A stretch of 64,000 bases of DNA from Lautropia dentalis (GCF_003892345.1 NZ_RRUE01000002.1:62001-126000), one strand, 5' to 3'; positions 36,342-45,623 are shown, counted from the first letter of the stretch. A program made the numbers and translations. The notes: a model not told the origin generated them from the letters alone.

Positions 36342-36832
36342 CGACTAATGAGGAGCAACTGAAGCAGGGTCTGGGAGCACATGTCGGAGAAGGATATTTC
36401 CAGGCCAATGGACAGACAATCCCTATTCCTGTTCCGGTATTCTCCCGCCTGGACGTCGGCGGCAACATGTTCATGGTCCTGAACCTGATGCGTCGTTATC
36501 CAACCCCGATTGGTGTAACTCAAACCGTTGAACCATTGCAAAGCTTCCGTACCCAACAGGCAGTCTTCAAGTTCAACTCCTCGGCCCAGACCATCGACAT
36601 CTACCAGTACAACACGGACAGTGCCTTTGGTACGGGACCTTTGGATGACACCTGCTATGTAAACTTCCGCAACGGATTCGGCAAGGAAGCGACGACGGAG
36701 CAACCTGGCATCAACGCATCAGATTCGAGCAACTGAGTCTGCGCAGCGCGTCATCGTACAGACGCGCATAAAGTGCACTGACGCATAACAGAAGGCCGGC
36801 GCTTGCGCCGGCAAAGACAGATGTACCAGTCT

Positions 36833-36854
36833 GCGGGGCGAAAGCCCCGCTTTT
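36833..36854 (+). terminator. Intrinsic terminator downstream of the split gene
   Basis: GCGGGGC, a GAAA loop and GCCCCGC form a 7-base GC stem followed by TTTT on the plus strand. A second hairpin, GCCGGCGC-TT-GCGCCGGC (36795-36812), lies just upstream. Both follow the split gene and would also shield the minus-strand PH-domain gene's 3' side. Confidence 0.7.
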
Positions 36855-36956
36855 CATTGTGCGCTACGCAAACACACAATGCGGACGCCCAATTCGGCGT
36901 ACATCCATCAACTTTCGTCTTCCCCCCGACGCTCACCATCAGCGGCAAAAACCTGA

Positions 36957-37526
36957 TCACCGATCAGTCCGATGGTCGCTCTCACCGGAAGGCTGGACCT
37001 TCTCCTTCAGCGCGGCCATCATGGCCTGCGGATCGGTGACCTGAAGCAGGATCAGGGCACCTGCCCGTGCACCCGGTACCGTTGCACTGCCTTTCACGTA
37101 AATACCGAGGTTCGGGCTGGGGACGGCCTCCACATAGCACGGCACGCTGGCATCGCAACTGATCCAGCCCGCGTAGATGGAACCAGGAATCGCCATCCCA
37201 TTGGTCTTGTTACGCAGCCTGGGCGCCTCGGCGCGAGACGCATACACAACAACATCCTCGATGGCATCGTAAGGCACCCGCATCTCGCTGTAACCACGAA
37301 TATGCAGGCCATCCGCCTCCAGTGATACATCGCGTCGCATGACAGTGAAAACCATCAATCCGAACACGAAAAGCACGATGACGACAGCCAGCGGGAATAT
37401 CCACGATTTCTTCTTTTCATCGGCACGAACGATGATGTGGACGAAAAGCAGGGGCAGTATGCCCAGGATCAGAAAGATTCCGCCTATGACAGCCCAGACA
37501 CCCCAACCCACCCCTACCAGATTCAT
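36957..37526 (-). CDS. Membrane-anchored bacterial PH-domain protein, copy 2
   Basis: A 189-residue protein with two N-terminal membrane segments (about residues 5-33 and 40-62), followed by a PH-like domain. The segment MRRDVSLEADGLHIRGYSEM and RVPYDAIEDVVVY, then the NGMAIPGSIYAGW block, resemble the bacterial PH (bPH_5-type) domain. The cysteine pair in SCDASVPCYVEA is shared with its paralogue at 38543. The start ATG overlaps the hmuU stop in ATGA, so its translation is coupled to the permease. The tail beyond AALKE is short. The function is unknown; the position suggests a role with the heme transporter. Confidence 0.75.
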   Translation of the reverse strand: MNLVGVGWGVWAVIGGIFLILGILPLLFVHIIVRADEKKKSWIFPLAVVIVLFVFGLMVFTVMRRDVSLEADGLHIRGYSEMRVPYDAIEDVVVYASRAEAPRLRNKTNGMAIPGSIYAGWISCDASVPCYVEAVPSPNLGIYVKGSATVPGARAGALILLQVTDPQAMMAALKEKVQPSGESDHRTDR

Positions 37527-38518
37527 GACCGCGTCTCCTGCCGAATCAGCATGAACAGCACCGGCGCTCCCAGCAGCGCCGTGACGATGCCGATGGGCAG
37601 TTCCGCCGGCAGTACCACCAGCCGGGCCACCCAGTCGGCCAGTGTGAGAATCAGCGCCCCCGCCAGCAGCGACAGGGGCAACAGTGCGCGATGTTCAGCC
37701 CCCGCCACCAGCCGGATCAGGTGTGGCACCATCAGGCCCACGAATCCGATGGTGCCCGACACCGCCACCAGCGGCCCCACCAGCAAGGTGACCAGCAGAA
37801 TCAGCCGGCCACGCAGCCTGTCCAGATCGAAACCCAGATGCATGGCCTCGCGCTCGCCCAGCAGCAGTGCGTTGAGCGCCCGCCACTGCCAGAGCAGTAA
37901 CACCAGCAGCCCAAGGGTCCAGGGGGCCAGCCACGCCAGCATGGCCCAGTCGGCCGTGCCCAGACTGCCCAGGTTCCAGAACGTCAGGCTGCGCAACTGG
38001 TCGTCCGTGGCCATGTAGGTGAACACGCCGAGCATGGCGCCCCCAAAGGCGTTGATGGCAATGCCCGCCAGCAGGATGCCCGCCGAACCCGGCGCCTTGC
38101 GTCCGAGCGCCCAGGCCGCCAGCGTGGCCAGCAGACTGCCGGCAAAGGCCGCCCCCGCCAGCACCAGCGGCTGCTGGCCGTACCCCAGCACGATGGCGCC
38201 CACCGCCCCCACGGCACCGCCCACCGATACCCCCACCAGCCCCGGCTCGGCCAGCGGGTTACGAAACAGGGCCTGCATCACCGCCCCCGCCACGGCCAGC
38301 GCGCCTCCCACCAGCAGGCCCAGCGCAATGCGGGGCAGGCGGATGTCGAGCAGTACGCCGCGCCAGAGGCTAAGCTGGGGATTGGGGGCTGGCATCAGCA
38401 ACTCAGGCAACGCCTCCAGCGGAATGCGCACCGCCCCGCTCAGCGCAGAACCGGTAGCCGACAGCACCAGCAGCGCGGCCAGCGTGATCAGAAGGAGCGT
38501 GAAGCGGGCGGGTTTCAT
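37523..38518 (-). CDS. hmuU: Heme ABC transporter permease HmuU
   Basis: HmuU is the FecCD-family inner-membrane permease that pairs with HmuV for heme import. The product is 331 residues with about ten hydrophobic segments. Family motifs are DIRLPRIALGLLVGGALAVAG near residue 58, here cited by its ends, then QALFRNPLAEPGLVGVSVGG, WNLGSLGTADWAML, GTIGFVGLMVPHLIRLV and the C-terminal ELPIGIVTALLGAPVLFML. The ABC-interacting loop is intact. A PH-domain gene lies directly on each side. Confidence 0.95.
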   Translation of the reverse strand: MKPARFTLLLITLAALLVLSATGSALSGAVRIPLEALPELLMPAPNPQLSLWRGVLLDIRLPRIALGLLVGGALAVAGAVMQALFRNPLAEPGLVGVSVGGAVGAVGAIVLGYGQQPLVLAGAAFAGSLLATLAAWALGRKAPGSAGILLAGIAINAFGGAMLGVFTYMATDDQLRSLTFWNLGSLGTADWAMLAWLAPWTLGLLVLLLWQWRALNALLLGEREAMHLGFDLDRLRGRLILLVTLLVGPLVAVSGTIGFVGLMVPHLIRLVAGAEHRALLPLSLLAGALILTLADWVARLVVLPAELPIGIVTALLGAPVLFMLIRQETRS

Positions 38519-38542
38519 TGGCTTGCCGGAAATATCCGGGCG

Positions 38543-39121
38543 TCAGCCACCCGGGGCACCATGAGCTGCCGGCACATTGCTATTCTCCGGCACGCCCTTC
38601 TCCTTCAGTGCCGCCGCCATCGCCTGCGGATCGGTCACTTCCAGCAGGATCAGGGCACTGCCCTTCGAGCCCGTCACGGTGGCGCTGTTTTTCAGGTAGA
38701 TACCGATGTTGGGCGTGGGAACGGCTTCCACATAGCACGGCACTTTTGCATCGCAGGCAATCCAGCCCGAATGGATCAGGCCCGGAATGGCCAGGCCACT
38801 GACCTTGTTGCGCAGCTCGGGCGCCGCCGTCCTGACCGGATACACCACCACCCGCTCCATGTCGGCATAGGGCACGGCAAACTGGGCGTAACCGCTGAGC
38901 TGCAGGCCCTGTTCATCCAGCGCCACATCCCGCCGCAGCACGGACATGATCATCAGGCCAAAGGCGCAGATCACCACGATCACCGCCAGCGGAAACACCC
39001 AGGTTTTCTGCTGCGGATCGTTCCGTCCCATCTTTCGGACGAGTGCCAGCGCAAACAGGGCAATCACGAACAGCCCACCCATGACGCCCCAGACGCCCAG
39101 ACCCACACCCACCAGATTCAT
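38543..39121 (-). CDS. Membrane-anchored bacterial PH-domain protein, copy 1
   Basis: A 192-residue paralogue of the protein at 36957, with the same layout: MNLVGVGLGVWGVMGG opening, two membrane segments, then a PH-like domain with SVLRRDVALDEQGLQLSGYA, VPYADMERVVVYPV and KVSGLAIPGLIHSGW. The cysteine pair in ACDAKVPCYVEAVPTPN is retained, and the C-terminal ILLEVTDPQAMAAALKEKG is nearly identical in the two copies. ATG 39121 has AGAGGG about eleven bases upstream; the longer in-frame start is unlikely. It lies between hmuT and hmuU. The C terminus ends in a short Gly/Ala tail. Confidence 0.75.
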   Translation of the reverse strand: MNLVGVGLGVWGVMGGLFVIALFALALVRKMGRNDPQQKTWVFPLAVIVVICAFGLMIMSVLRRDVALDEQGLQLSGYAQFAVPYADMERVVVYPVRTAAPELRNKVSGLAIPGLIHSGWIACDAKVPCYVEAVPTPNIGIYLKNSATVTGSKGSALILLEVTDPQAMAAALKEKGVPENSNVPAAHGAPGG

Positions 39122-39302
39122 GTCTGTATTTCCCTCTGCAGCACCCGCTGCCTTTGATTGCCGTATGCCGACCGCCGAATGCGATCTGATTTTCCCGACC
39201 GGATGTCCTTTTGCCTGTGGAAGCATCGACCTCGGCTCGTCAGTCCCGGTACGACCCATCCGCAACATTCGGTCCGAAGACGTTCACCCCGGCGCAACCG
39301 GT

Positions 39303-40330
39303 TCATCGGGGCGTCCGGCCCACCACATGGCCAGCATCCGCATAGCCCTGGGCCGGCCCAAGATCGGATAGCCCCTCGCTGATCTGCTGCAGCGCCTCGC
39401 CCACACGCAGGCCAAAGCCCAGCAGCAGCATGTCATCGAGCACGATGATATGACGGTTCACCGCCGCCGGTGTGCTGGCAATGCCGGGCTGCGCGGCATA
39501 GGCTGCCAGCCCGCCATCGCCCAGCGACAGGCGTGACGTGATGATGGCATCGGGCTGCAACGCGGCCACGGCCTCGGCCGACATCGGCTTGTAGCCCTTG
39601 TGGCTGCCGGCCAGCAGGTTGGTGGCACCCACCATCTGCAGCAGCGCGTCGATGGCGGTATCGCGCCCTGCATCCGCCCCACGTGGTTGCTCAGGGCCAC
39701 CACCCGCGCCGGGCGTTTGATGCGGGTGGCATCGGCCACCTGCCTGCGCAGTTTCTTCACCAGCGCCTCGCCCTCGGGCTTTCTGTCGAGAACCTTCGCC
39801 AGTTCGGTGATGCGTTCGACCAGATGATCCAGGTCGGGCTTCAGCGCGATCAGCTCCAGCGGAATGCCCAGCTTCTTCAGCCCGTCCAGCGCCTGTGGCG
39901 GACCGGATTCGGCTGCGGCAATGACCAGATCGGGGTGCAGCGAGGCCACCCCTTCCACGGAAAACCCGCGGTAGTAGCCCGCCTGCGGCAACTGGCGCGC
40001 CTCCGGTGGATAGAGGCTGGATGCGTCGGTACCCACAAGCTGGTCACCCGCCCCCAGCGCGTAGATGATTTCGGTCAGCGTGCCACCCATCGAAACGATG
40101 CGACGGGGAGCGTGACCGGCACGCGTCCCTCCGGACACGGCGTAATGGCCTGCCCCTCCCTGAGTCCCGCTGACACCGGAGGCGCCAACATGGGAGGCAC
40201 CAGCACTGGCCGTACTGGCCGGCCCACCTGCCAATCCCCACCCGGCCCGGGTCAGCAGGGCAGCACCCAGCAAACCCCGCAGCAGGCTGCGTCTCCGGTC
40301 AGGCAACGATACCTGCATCCTGTCGGTCAT
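39303..40330 (-). pseudogene. hmuT: Heme-binding protein HmuT, frameshifted
   Basis: HmuT is the periplasmic heme-binding protein of the importer. The N-terminal frame starts MTDRMQVSLPDRRRSLLRG with AGGAGG upstream, has a signal peptide, an Ala/Ser/Gly-rich linker, RRIVSMGGTLTEIIYALGAG and LVGTDASSLYP. It reads correctly to RVVALSNHVG. The C-terminal part, from TAIDALLQMVGATNLLAGSHK to the end at 39303, is in another frame. The shift maps to a C4 run at 39677-39680 on the plus strand; one extra base there would restore a protein of about 342 residues. This may be a real null allele, a phase-variable run or a sequencing error. It lies directly downstream of hmuS. Confidence 0.85.
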
Positions 40331-40463
40331 GGCATGTCCTCCTCATGGATGGAATGAAGAAGCGAATACGGCTGCCCCATGCGCCCCGCGCTGGCCCCGA
40401 ATTCGCGTACTGACAGGGCGCCGTACGCAGGCATGGCACCGAGCCCTCCCTGCCTGCATCGTA

Positions 40464-41669
40464 TCAACGATGCAGCGGCTTCGCGCACAGGCCCTCCATC
40501 AGCGCGCGCCATGCCTTCAGCTCGGGGTTGCCCGGTTTGCGCAAGCCAAAGAACTGCACGATGATGTCGCCATTGTCGGCGTACAGCTCCAGCGAAGTCA
40601 CCGGACCATCGTCCGTGGGACGGTTGACCACCCACGACGACACGGCGGCATCCGTATTGACGTGCAGGTTGAAGTTCGGGTCCAGGATGTTGAACCACGG
40701 ACCGGCCCGCATCAGTTTCTTCACCGTGCCCCCATGGATCTGCACGGCAGCATGGTTGCCGGCAAACACCATGATCGGCAGCTCGTGTTCCGACGCGTAC
40801 TGCAGCACCTTCTCGATGGCCAGCAGGTCGGTCTGCTGGCACAGATCCTCACCCACGTTGGCCAGCGCCGTGATGCGGCTCAGCTTCAGCTCCTGCAGCA
40901 TGGGCCAGAGCTGGTGCGGATCGGTCATGGCCAGCCAGCGGTTGCGCAGGTGCAGGCGGGCGGCCTCGTCCAGCGTGGCACCATGGTCGGTCACCGCTGG
41001 TTTGAGCGGCTCGAATACCGGCGCATCACGCACCGCCAGCAGGGCTGCCGCCTGCTCCGGCGTGATGCCAGCGGCCTGGGCGGCAGCCCCCACCGAAACG
41101 GCCGCCGCCGAAGGCGCTCCCGCCCCGGCGGCCACCGCGGCGCTAGCAGCCTGCACAGGCGAAGGATCGGCTGCCTGTGCACCCCGGCCAGCCGCAGGCG
41201 CCAGCGCAAATTCATCCACCAGTTTCTGCCAGGCGGCCAGATCGGTGTCGTCCGTCTGGAAGATTTTCTGGATGGCCACGCCCTCCCGGTCGAAGAACTG
41301 CAGGCTGATGCGACCGTTGTCGTTCACCTCCCATGCACGGGTCCATTTGCTGAAGAAAAGCCGCAGGTCGATGTCGGTGCCCAGCACCAGACCCACCTTC
41401 GGGTTGACTTCCACCATCTGGAACTGGCCGTAGCGCTCGTGCACGGCCCATTCATTGCGGGTCAGGCACAGGATGCGCCCCAGACTGCCCAGCTTCGGAC
41501 AGATCTCCACCGGCTTGCAGGCGATGGGCCGGGCCGTCACGCCCAGCTGGCGCGCCACCAGTTCGCCCTCGGTCACGCGCAGCTTTCTGGCACGGTCGCG
41601 AATGCGCATGCCCTGCGCTTCGGCCATCAGCGCGTCATGCCGCGCGGCAAGGTCCTTGAATGTGTCCAT
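40464..41669 (-). CDS. hmuS: Hemin-degrading factor HmuS
   Basis: HmuS/HemS family proteins bind, and in some cases break down, imported heme in the cytoplasm. From ATG 41669 the product is 401 residues; AAGGAT lies five bases upstream. The two homologous halves are visible: half 1 with GSLGRILCLTRNEWAVHERYG (cited by region), FFSKWTRAWEV and ISLQFFDREG; half 2 with LSRITALANVGEDL, MVFAGNHAAVQIHGG and FNILDPNFNLHV. An Ala/Gly/Ser-rich linker of about 50 residues (PAAGRGAQAADPS to GAAAQAAG) between the halves is longer than usual. It lies upstream of hmuT in the same direction. Confidence 0.92.
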   Translation of the reverse strand: MDTFKDLAARHDALMAEAQGMRIRDRARKLRVTEGELVARQLGVTARPIACKPVEICPKLGSLGRILCLTRNEWAVHERYGQFQMVEVNPKVGLVLGTDIDLRLFFSKWTRAWEVNDNGRISLQFFDREGVAIQKIFQTDDTDLAAWQKLVDEFALAPAAGRGAQAADPSPVQAASAAVAAGAGAPSAAAVSVGAAAQAAGITPEQAAALLAVRDAPVFEPLKPAVTDHGATLDEAARLHLRNRWLAMTDPHQLWPMLQELKLSRITALANVGEDLCQQTDLLAIEKVLQYASEHELPIMVFAGNHAAVQIHGGTVKKLMRAGPWFNILDPNFNLHVNTDAAVSSWVVNRPTDDGPVTSLELYADNGDIIVQFFGLRKPGNPELKAWRALMEGLCAKPLHR

Positions 41670-41901
41670 GTCGATCCTTGTAATGCAGAGGGAAGCGGAA
41701 AACCCACCCTTCATTCGCCCTGCCCGGCGCGCCGGCATCCATGCACCGGCCAGCCGGCGTGCCCGGATACCTGCGAGCGTACCCGGGCAATGGTGTACCG
41801 AAGTGCCAGGCCGGGACGGCGGATGGTGCAGCGCGCGCCAGATGCCCAGGCAGTGACGTACCGAAGCATCAGAGCACAGGGCCTCCCCGGCCATCCCGCG
41901 C

Positions 41902-43275
41902 TTACTTCGCGGCGCCCGGCTGCACGTCGAACTCGAACGTCCAGGTCTGCTGCGAGGTGGCGCTGGCGGTATCGGCGTAGTCGATCTTCGTCAGGTGGAA
42001 GCGGGCAAAACTGGCCCCGTCACCGCCCCTGATCATCGCCCCCTCGCCGGGGTCGGCACCCAGCGTATGGGCCGTGGCCGGCAGGCCGGCGGCCTGGGCC
42101 AGGGCGGCCGTCGGATAATACTTGAACCAGCCATAGTCGAAGCTGCCACTGCTTTCGCGCTCGGCCTTCGGATTCAGGCGCGAGCCCGCTTCGTCGGCCT
42201 GCCACTGGACCGTGGCCGGGATGGCGGCCGAAGCCAGATACGACAGCGTGGAATCCGGCGTGGCGGCAATCAGCGCCGACGCAATGGCATCACCATCGGC
42301 CTCGTACAGGCCGGCCGGAACGATGCCCACGGCCGAACCCAGCGTGCCGGTGCTGTTCAGGCGCATGCGATAGCGGTTGAAGGCAATGTGCCATGTGCCG
42401 TTCTCGGAGGCCACTTCGGTGCCGGTTTCGAGGTTGAAGTACACCCACTTGTCGTTGTGGGCATCGAGCTGCACCTCACGCACCTGCTCGCCCCCGGAGG
42501 CCGAGCGGTTCACCCAGCGGAACTTCGGATAGCCCGATTCCGTGCCGGACGTGCCGCCGTAGTAACCCGTCACCTGCAGCGCGTACACCGGCGAGGCCAC
42601 GGTACCGGCCGTGCTGTTGCTGGCCTTGTCGGTGGTGACGAGGAACACGCGATACGACGGGTACAGTTTGTGATCGGTGGCGCCGCCCAGACCATATTCG
42701 AAGGCAGCCGAATCGATGGCATTGGTGCCGCTGAAGGTGCCGCTCGCGGCGTCTGCAAAATAGATGCGCGACGGCGGCTGCTGCCCTTCGCCCGGAACCT
42801 TCGTGCCGGTTTCCCACTTCAGCAGGTCGGCCCAGTCGATCAGGCCAGTACCCTTGCCCGCGTACACGCCACCCTGACCGGTGCCGCTGACACCACTGTT
42901 GGTGAACAGCTTCGGCGTGCCACGCCCGGTCGGCGCCGTCAGTTTCACGTCCCAGGCCGTGCCCGTGCAGCCCGCCACCTCGGTGGCCCCCTCGAAGTCG
43001 TAGCAGACCGACTGGCCGGCCGCCGGCATGGCCACCTTCCAGGTGGCCTTCTGCGTGAACTGGTTGCCGGTGGTGGTGCCGGTGGTGCCCGTCGAATCCG
43101 TACTGCCGGTGGAGCCGGTGGTACCGGTCGTGCCGCTGCTGTTGCTGGCGCCGGAACTGCCGGTATTGGTGGAGGGGGTGGAATCCCCACCGCCACCGCC
43201 GCAGGCGGCCAGCAGCACCGCCAGTGCACCTGCCGTCAGAACCAGTTTGCCCGACTGTTTGATCGATTTGTTCAA
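41902..43275 (-). CDS. HmuY-like heme-binding lipoprotein
   Basis: A 457-residue predicted lipoprotein. The start is probably TTG 43275, with GAGGTGA about six bases upstream; the product then begins with a signal peptide ending AVLLAACGGGG (lipobox LAAC). The ATG at 43401 would put 42 charged residues ahead of the signal. A Thr/Gly/Ser-rich linker (residues about 30-60) follows. The mature part shows the HmuY pattern WVYFNLETGTEV and TWHIAFNRYRMRLNSTG, and later FDYGWFKYYPT. In other bacteria HmuY proteins bind heme at the outer membrane and hand it to a TonB receptor. Its position between hmuS and the receptor fits. Confidence 0.82.
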   Translation of the reverse strand: MNKSIKQSGKLVLTAGALAVLLAACGGGGGDSTPSTNTGSSGASNSSGTTGTTGSTGSTDSTGTTGTTTGNQFTQKATWKVAMPAAGQSVCYDFEGATEVAGCTGTAWDVKLTAPTGRGTPKLFTNSGVSGTGQGGVYAGKGTGLIDWADLLKWETGTKVPGEGQQPPSRIYFADAASGTFSGTNAIDSAAFEYGLGGATDHKLYPSYRVFLVTTDKASNSTAGTVASPVYALQVTGYYGGTSGTESGYPKFRWVNRSASGGEQVREVQLDAHNDKWVYFNLETGTEVASENGTWHIAFNRYRMRLNSTGTLGSAVGIVPAGLYEADGDAIASALIAATPDSTLSYLASAAIPATVQWQADEAGSRLNPKAERESSGSFDYGWFKYYPTAALAQAAGLPATAHTLGADPGEGAMIRGGDGASFARFHLTKIDYADTASATSQQTWTFEFDVQPGAAK

Positions 43276-43509
43276 GATGTCACCTCGAAGGGGAATGGTG
43301 GGCGCCCGCCCCCGCCCCTGCCCGAATGGCACGGCGGCGCAGACGGCACCCCGATCGTTGAAGGAAGACTGAAAGAGAGAAGCATCACGAGAAACCATCA
43401 TGGGAACATCTCAGGGAGCAGGCCATAGCCGTGCGCCGACAGGATGCCGCACACCTGTCATGCACATCGGTCTGTCAGGGCAACTCCCCCGTTTGCCCAT
43501 GACGGGCCA

Positions 43510-45567
43510 TCATTCATTGCCGCCAAAGCCATACCGCAGCCCCACCATCACCATCCGGCCGGAAATCGGCCCCAGCTGGTGGGTCTGCGAGAAGTCACGC
43601 TGCTTGCCGAACAGGTTGTCCACCCGCAGGAAGGCCGACAGGTCAGGCGTCAGCCCCTGCTGCAGGTTCAGGTCCACCACCGTCCAGGGATCGGAGCGCA
43701 GGTTGCTGGCCGTGTCCGACAGCTCGCTGCCCTGATGGCGCACCCGCACCGTCAGCTGCGTGGTTTCGGTGGCCTGCCAGTCCACCCCCAGCCGGGCGAT
43801 GCGACGGGGCCGCTGGGCGATTTCCCGGCCGGTGGCAAGGTCGCGCGTGCGCCCCAGCGTGAGGCCGGCATCGATGCGCCAGCGGGCATCCGGCTGCCAG
43901 ACGATGTCGGTTTCCACCCCGTGCGTGCGGGCACGGGCCACGTTGTCGTAGGTATAGACGGAGATGCCGTTCTCTTCGCGGGCGTTGTCGCGGTCGGTTT
44001 CGATCAGGTCCTTCACGCGGTTCAGGTAGGCATTCACATCCACCGTCCACTGCCTGCCCAGTGCCAGCACGGCTCCCAGCTGGAAGCTGGTGGACGATTC
44101 GGGATTCAGGTCCGGGTTGCCCACCACCTTGTAGCCCAGCGCGCTGTGATCGAACAGGTAGTGGCGCTCCTTCAGGTTGGGCACCCGGTAGCCCTGTCCC
44201 ACGCTGGCCCGCAGCGTGAGGGAATCGTCCGCCTGCTGCCAGACCCGGCCCCGAACCGCCAGCTTCGGTGCCCAGTGCTGGCCGAAGTCGGAATCGTCCT
44301 GCCAGCGCACACCGGGCACCAGCTCCCAGGCCGGTGTGAGAAACAGGTCGCCCTGCAGGAACAGCTCCTGGTTGTGGCGCCGCACCTTGCCATCGGCCTG
44401 CAGTTCGGACTTGCCGTTCTGCGTCTGTGCCAGCGCCTCGCGGTGCAAATCGGCCCCCACCTGCCACTGCTGGTCCTGCACCGGCGGCAGATCGAGCTGC
44501 AGGCTCAGGTGGTTCATGCGCTGCTGCGAATGCCGGTCGATGGTGCGGACACCGTTGGACAGGGTCTGGCTGTGGGTTTTGTAGTCTTCGTTCACGCCGC
44601 GCACATCCAGCACCGCCCCCTGGCCGAAGCGATGCCGGCCGCCCAGCGCCAGCCGGTTGCGACCGATGTCTTCCGTCTTGTGCTGCGGCACCCGCACGGG
44701 CGGCACGAAGGTGGTGAAGCGCTGCAGGTCGTGTTCCTCGTAGCGACCGAATTCGGCCGACAGCCCGGTCTGCGCCGTGGCCTGCCAGAACACGCGGCCC
44801 GTGGCCTGTTCGCGACGGATACGGTCGCCCTGGCGGGTCCAGCCGGACGGATCCGGCGAAAAACCCTGGTCACTCAGCCGGTCGTAGGCCAGACGGCCCC
44901 GCAGATTTTCGGTACCGCCCTGCACATGAGCCTGCAGCTGCTTCACCGCCGCCGACATCCGCTTGCCGGAATCGTTCTGGCGCCCGCGCGTGCCGACGCC
45001 CATCTGGATGGCGCCCTGCACGCCCGTGGCCGGCCGGCGCGTGATGACGTTGACCACGCCTCCCATGGCCGCACTGCCGTACTGGGCCGATGCCGCCCCC
45101 TTGACCACCTCCACCCGCTCCACGTCACTGAGCAGATACTGGCTGAGATCCACCGACGAACCGGTACTGGCCGAGATGGGCAGGCCATCGATGAGCACCA
45201 GCACCTGATCACCCGCCAGCCCCTGCATGACCAGCGAATAGCCGGACTTGCCGTGCAGTTCCTGCAGCTGCAGGCCGTTGATGTTGGCCAGCGCCTCCTT
45301 CAGCGTCTGGGCGCCGGTGGCGCGGAGTTCTTCGGTACTGACCACCTCCGTGCGCACGGGCGCCTCGTCACGCGCCTTTTCCGTGCGGGTGCCGGTGACC
45401 ACCACGTCCTTCAGGCGGGTGGCGCCAACATGGCCGGAGGCCGGATCTGCAGCCATGGTGGCCGGCGGCAGACTGCCCCAGACGCCCGCCAGGGCAAGAA
45501 TCAGCGCGCGTCGTCTCCAGACCGAAGGAGCGCCAGACCTCCGGGTACGGCAAACTGTTGCAGACAT
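43510..45567 (-). CDS. TonB-dependent heme/hemoglobin receptor
   Basis: A 685-residue outer-membrane receptor from ATG 45567. The signal peptide runs to about TMAADP. The TonB box is DVVVTGTR, and the plug has LKEALANINGLQLQELHGKSG, cited by region, VLVLIDGLPIS, VERVEVVKGAASAQYGSAAMG by region, and GGVVNVITRR. The barrel has many amphipathic strands, with receptor motifs YRVPNLKERHYLFDHSALGY (the family's Y-R-V-P-N-L-K-E region), GNPDLNPESS and a final strand at GLRYGFGGNE. It resembles the HmuR/BtuB-like group. A TTG at 45582 is an alternative start. A candidate Fur box lies upstream at 45624. Confidence 0.93.
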   Translation of the reverse strand: MSATVCRTRRSGAPSVWRRRALILALAGVWGSLPPATMAADPASGHVGATRLKDVVVTGTRTEKARDEAPVRTEVVSTEELRATGAQTLKEALANINGLQLQELHGKSGYSLVMQGLAGDQVLVLIDGLPISASTGSSVDLSQYLLSDVERVEVVKGAASAQYGSAAMGGVVNVITRRPATGVQGAIQMGVGTRGRQNDSGKRMSAAVKQLQAHVQGGTENLRGRLAYDRLSDQGFSPDPSGWTRQGDRIRREQATGRVFWQATAQTGLSAEFGRYEEHDLQRFTTFVPPVRVPQHKTEDIGRNRLALGGRHRFGQGAVLDVRGVNEDYKTHSQTLSNGVRTIDRHSQQRMNHLSLQLDLPPVQDQQWQVGADLHREALAQTQNGKSELQADGKVRRHNQELFLQGDLFLTPAWELVPGVRWQDDSDFGQHWAPKLAVRGRVWQQADDSLTLRASVGQGYRVPNLKERHYLFDHSALGYKVVGNPDLNPESSTSFQLGAVLALGRQWTVDVNAYLNRVKDLIETDRDNAREENGISVYTYDNVARARTHGVETDIVWQPDARWRIDAGLTLGRTRDLATGREIAQRPRRIARLGVDWQATETTQLTVRVRHQGSELSDTASNLRSDPWTVVDLNLQQGLTPDLSAFLRVDNLFGKQRDFSQTHQLGPISGRMVMVGLRYGFGGNE

Positions 45568-45623
45568 GGAAAGGAAGGGCAAACGTAAACGGCGTAAAGC
45601 AAATAGCGAGCAACCCGTATTGT

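Larger units (their letters stand above)
34644..36736 (+). pseudogene. Unknown gene split by an IS5-type insertion
   Basis: The frame left of the element ends ...TTAIPSP at 34795, and the frame right of it starts PTNEEQLKQGLGAHVGEGYF at 36342, in the same phase once the element is removed. The joined product would continue to the stop at 36736, with GQTIPIPVPVFSRLDVGG and a C terminus ending GINASDSSN. No start codon is visible in this frame: a stop lies at the left edge, and a frameshift from the nearby MSKPDPPGG frame is possible. The family is not recognised. The intact gene would have had roughly 180 codons. A hairpin terminator follows at 36833. Confidence 0.5.

Noticed and set aside
36128-36349. 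Reading the frame upstream of PTNEEQ as the start of a real gene inside the IS
   Set aside because: That part overlaps the transposase gene and the right inverted repeat, so it is IS sequence. Only the portion after 36341 looks native.
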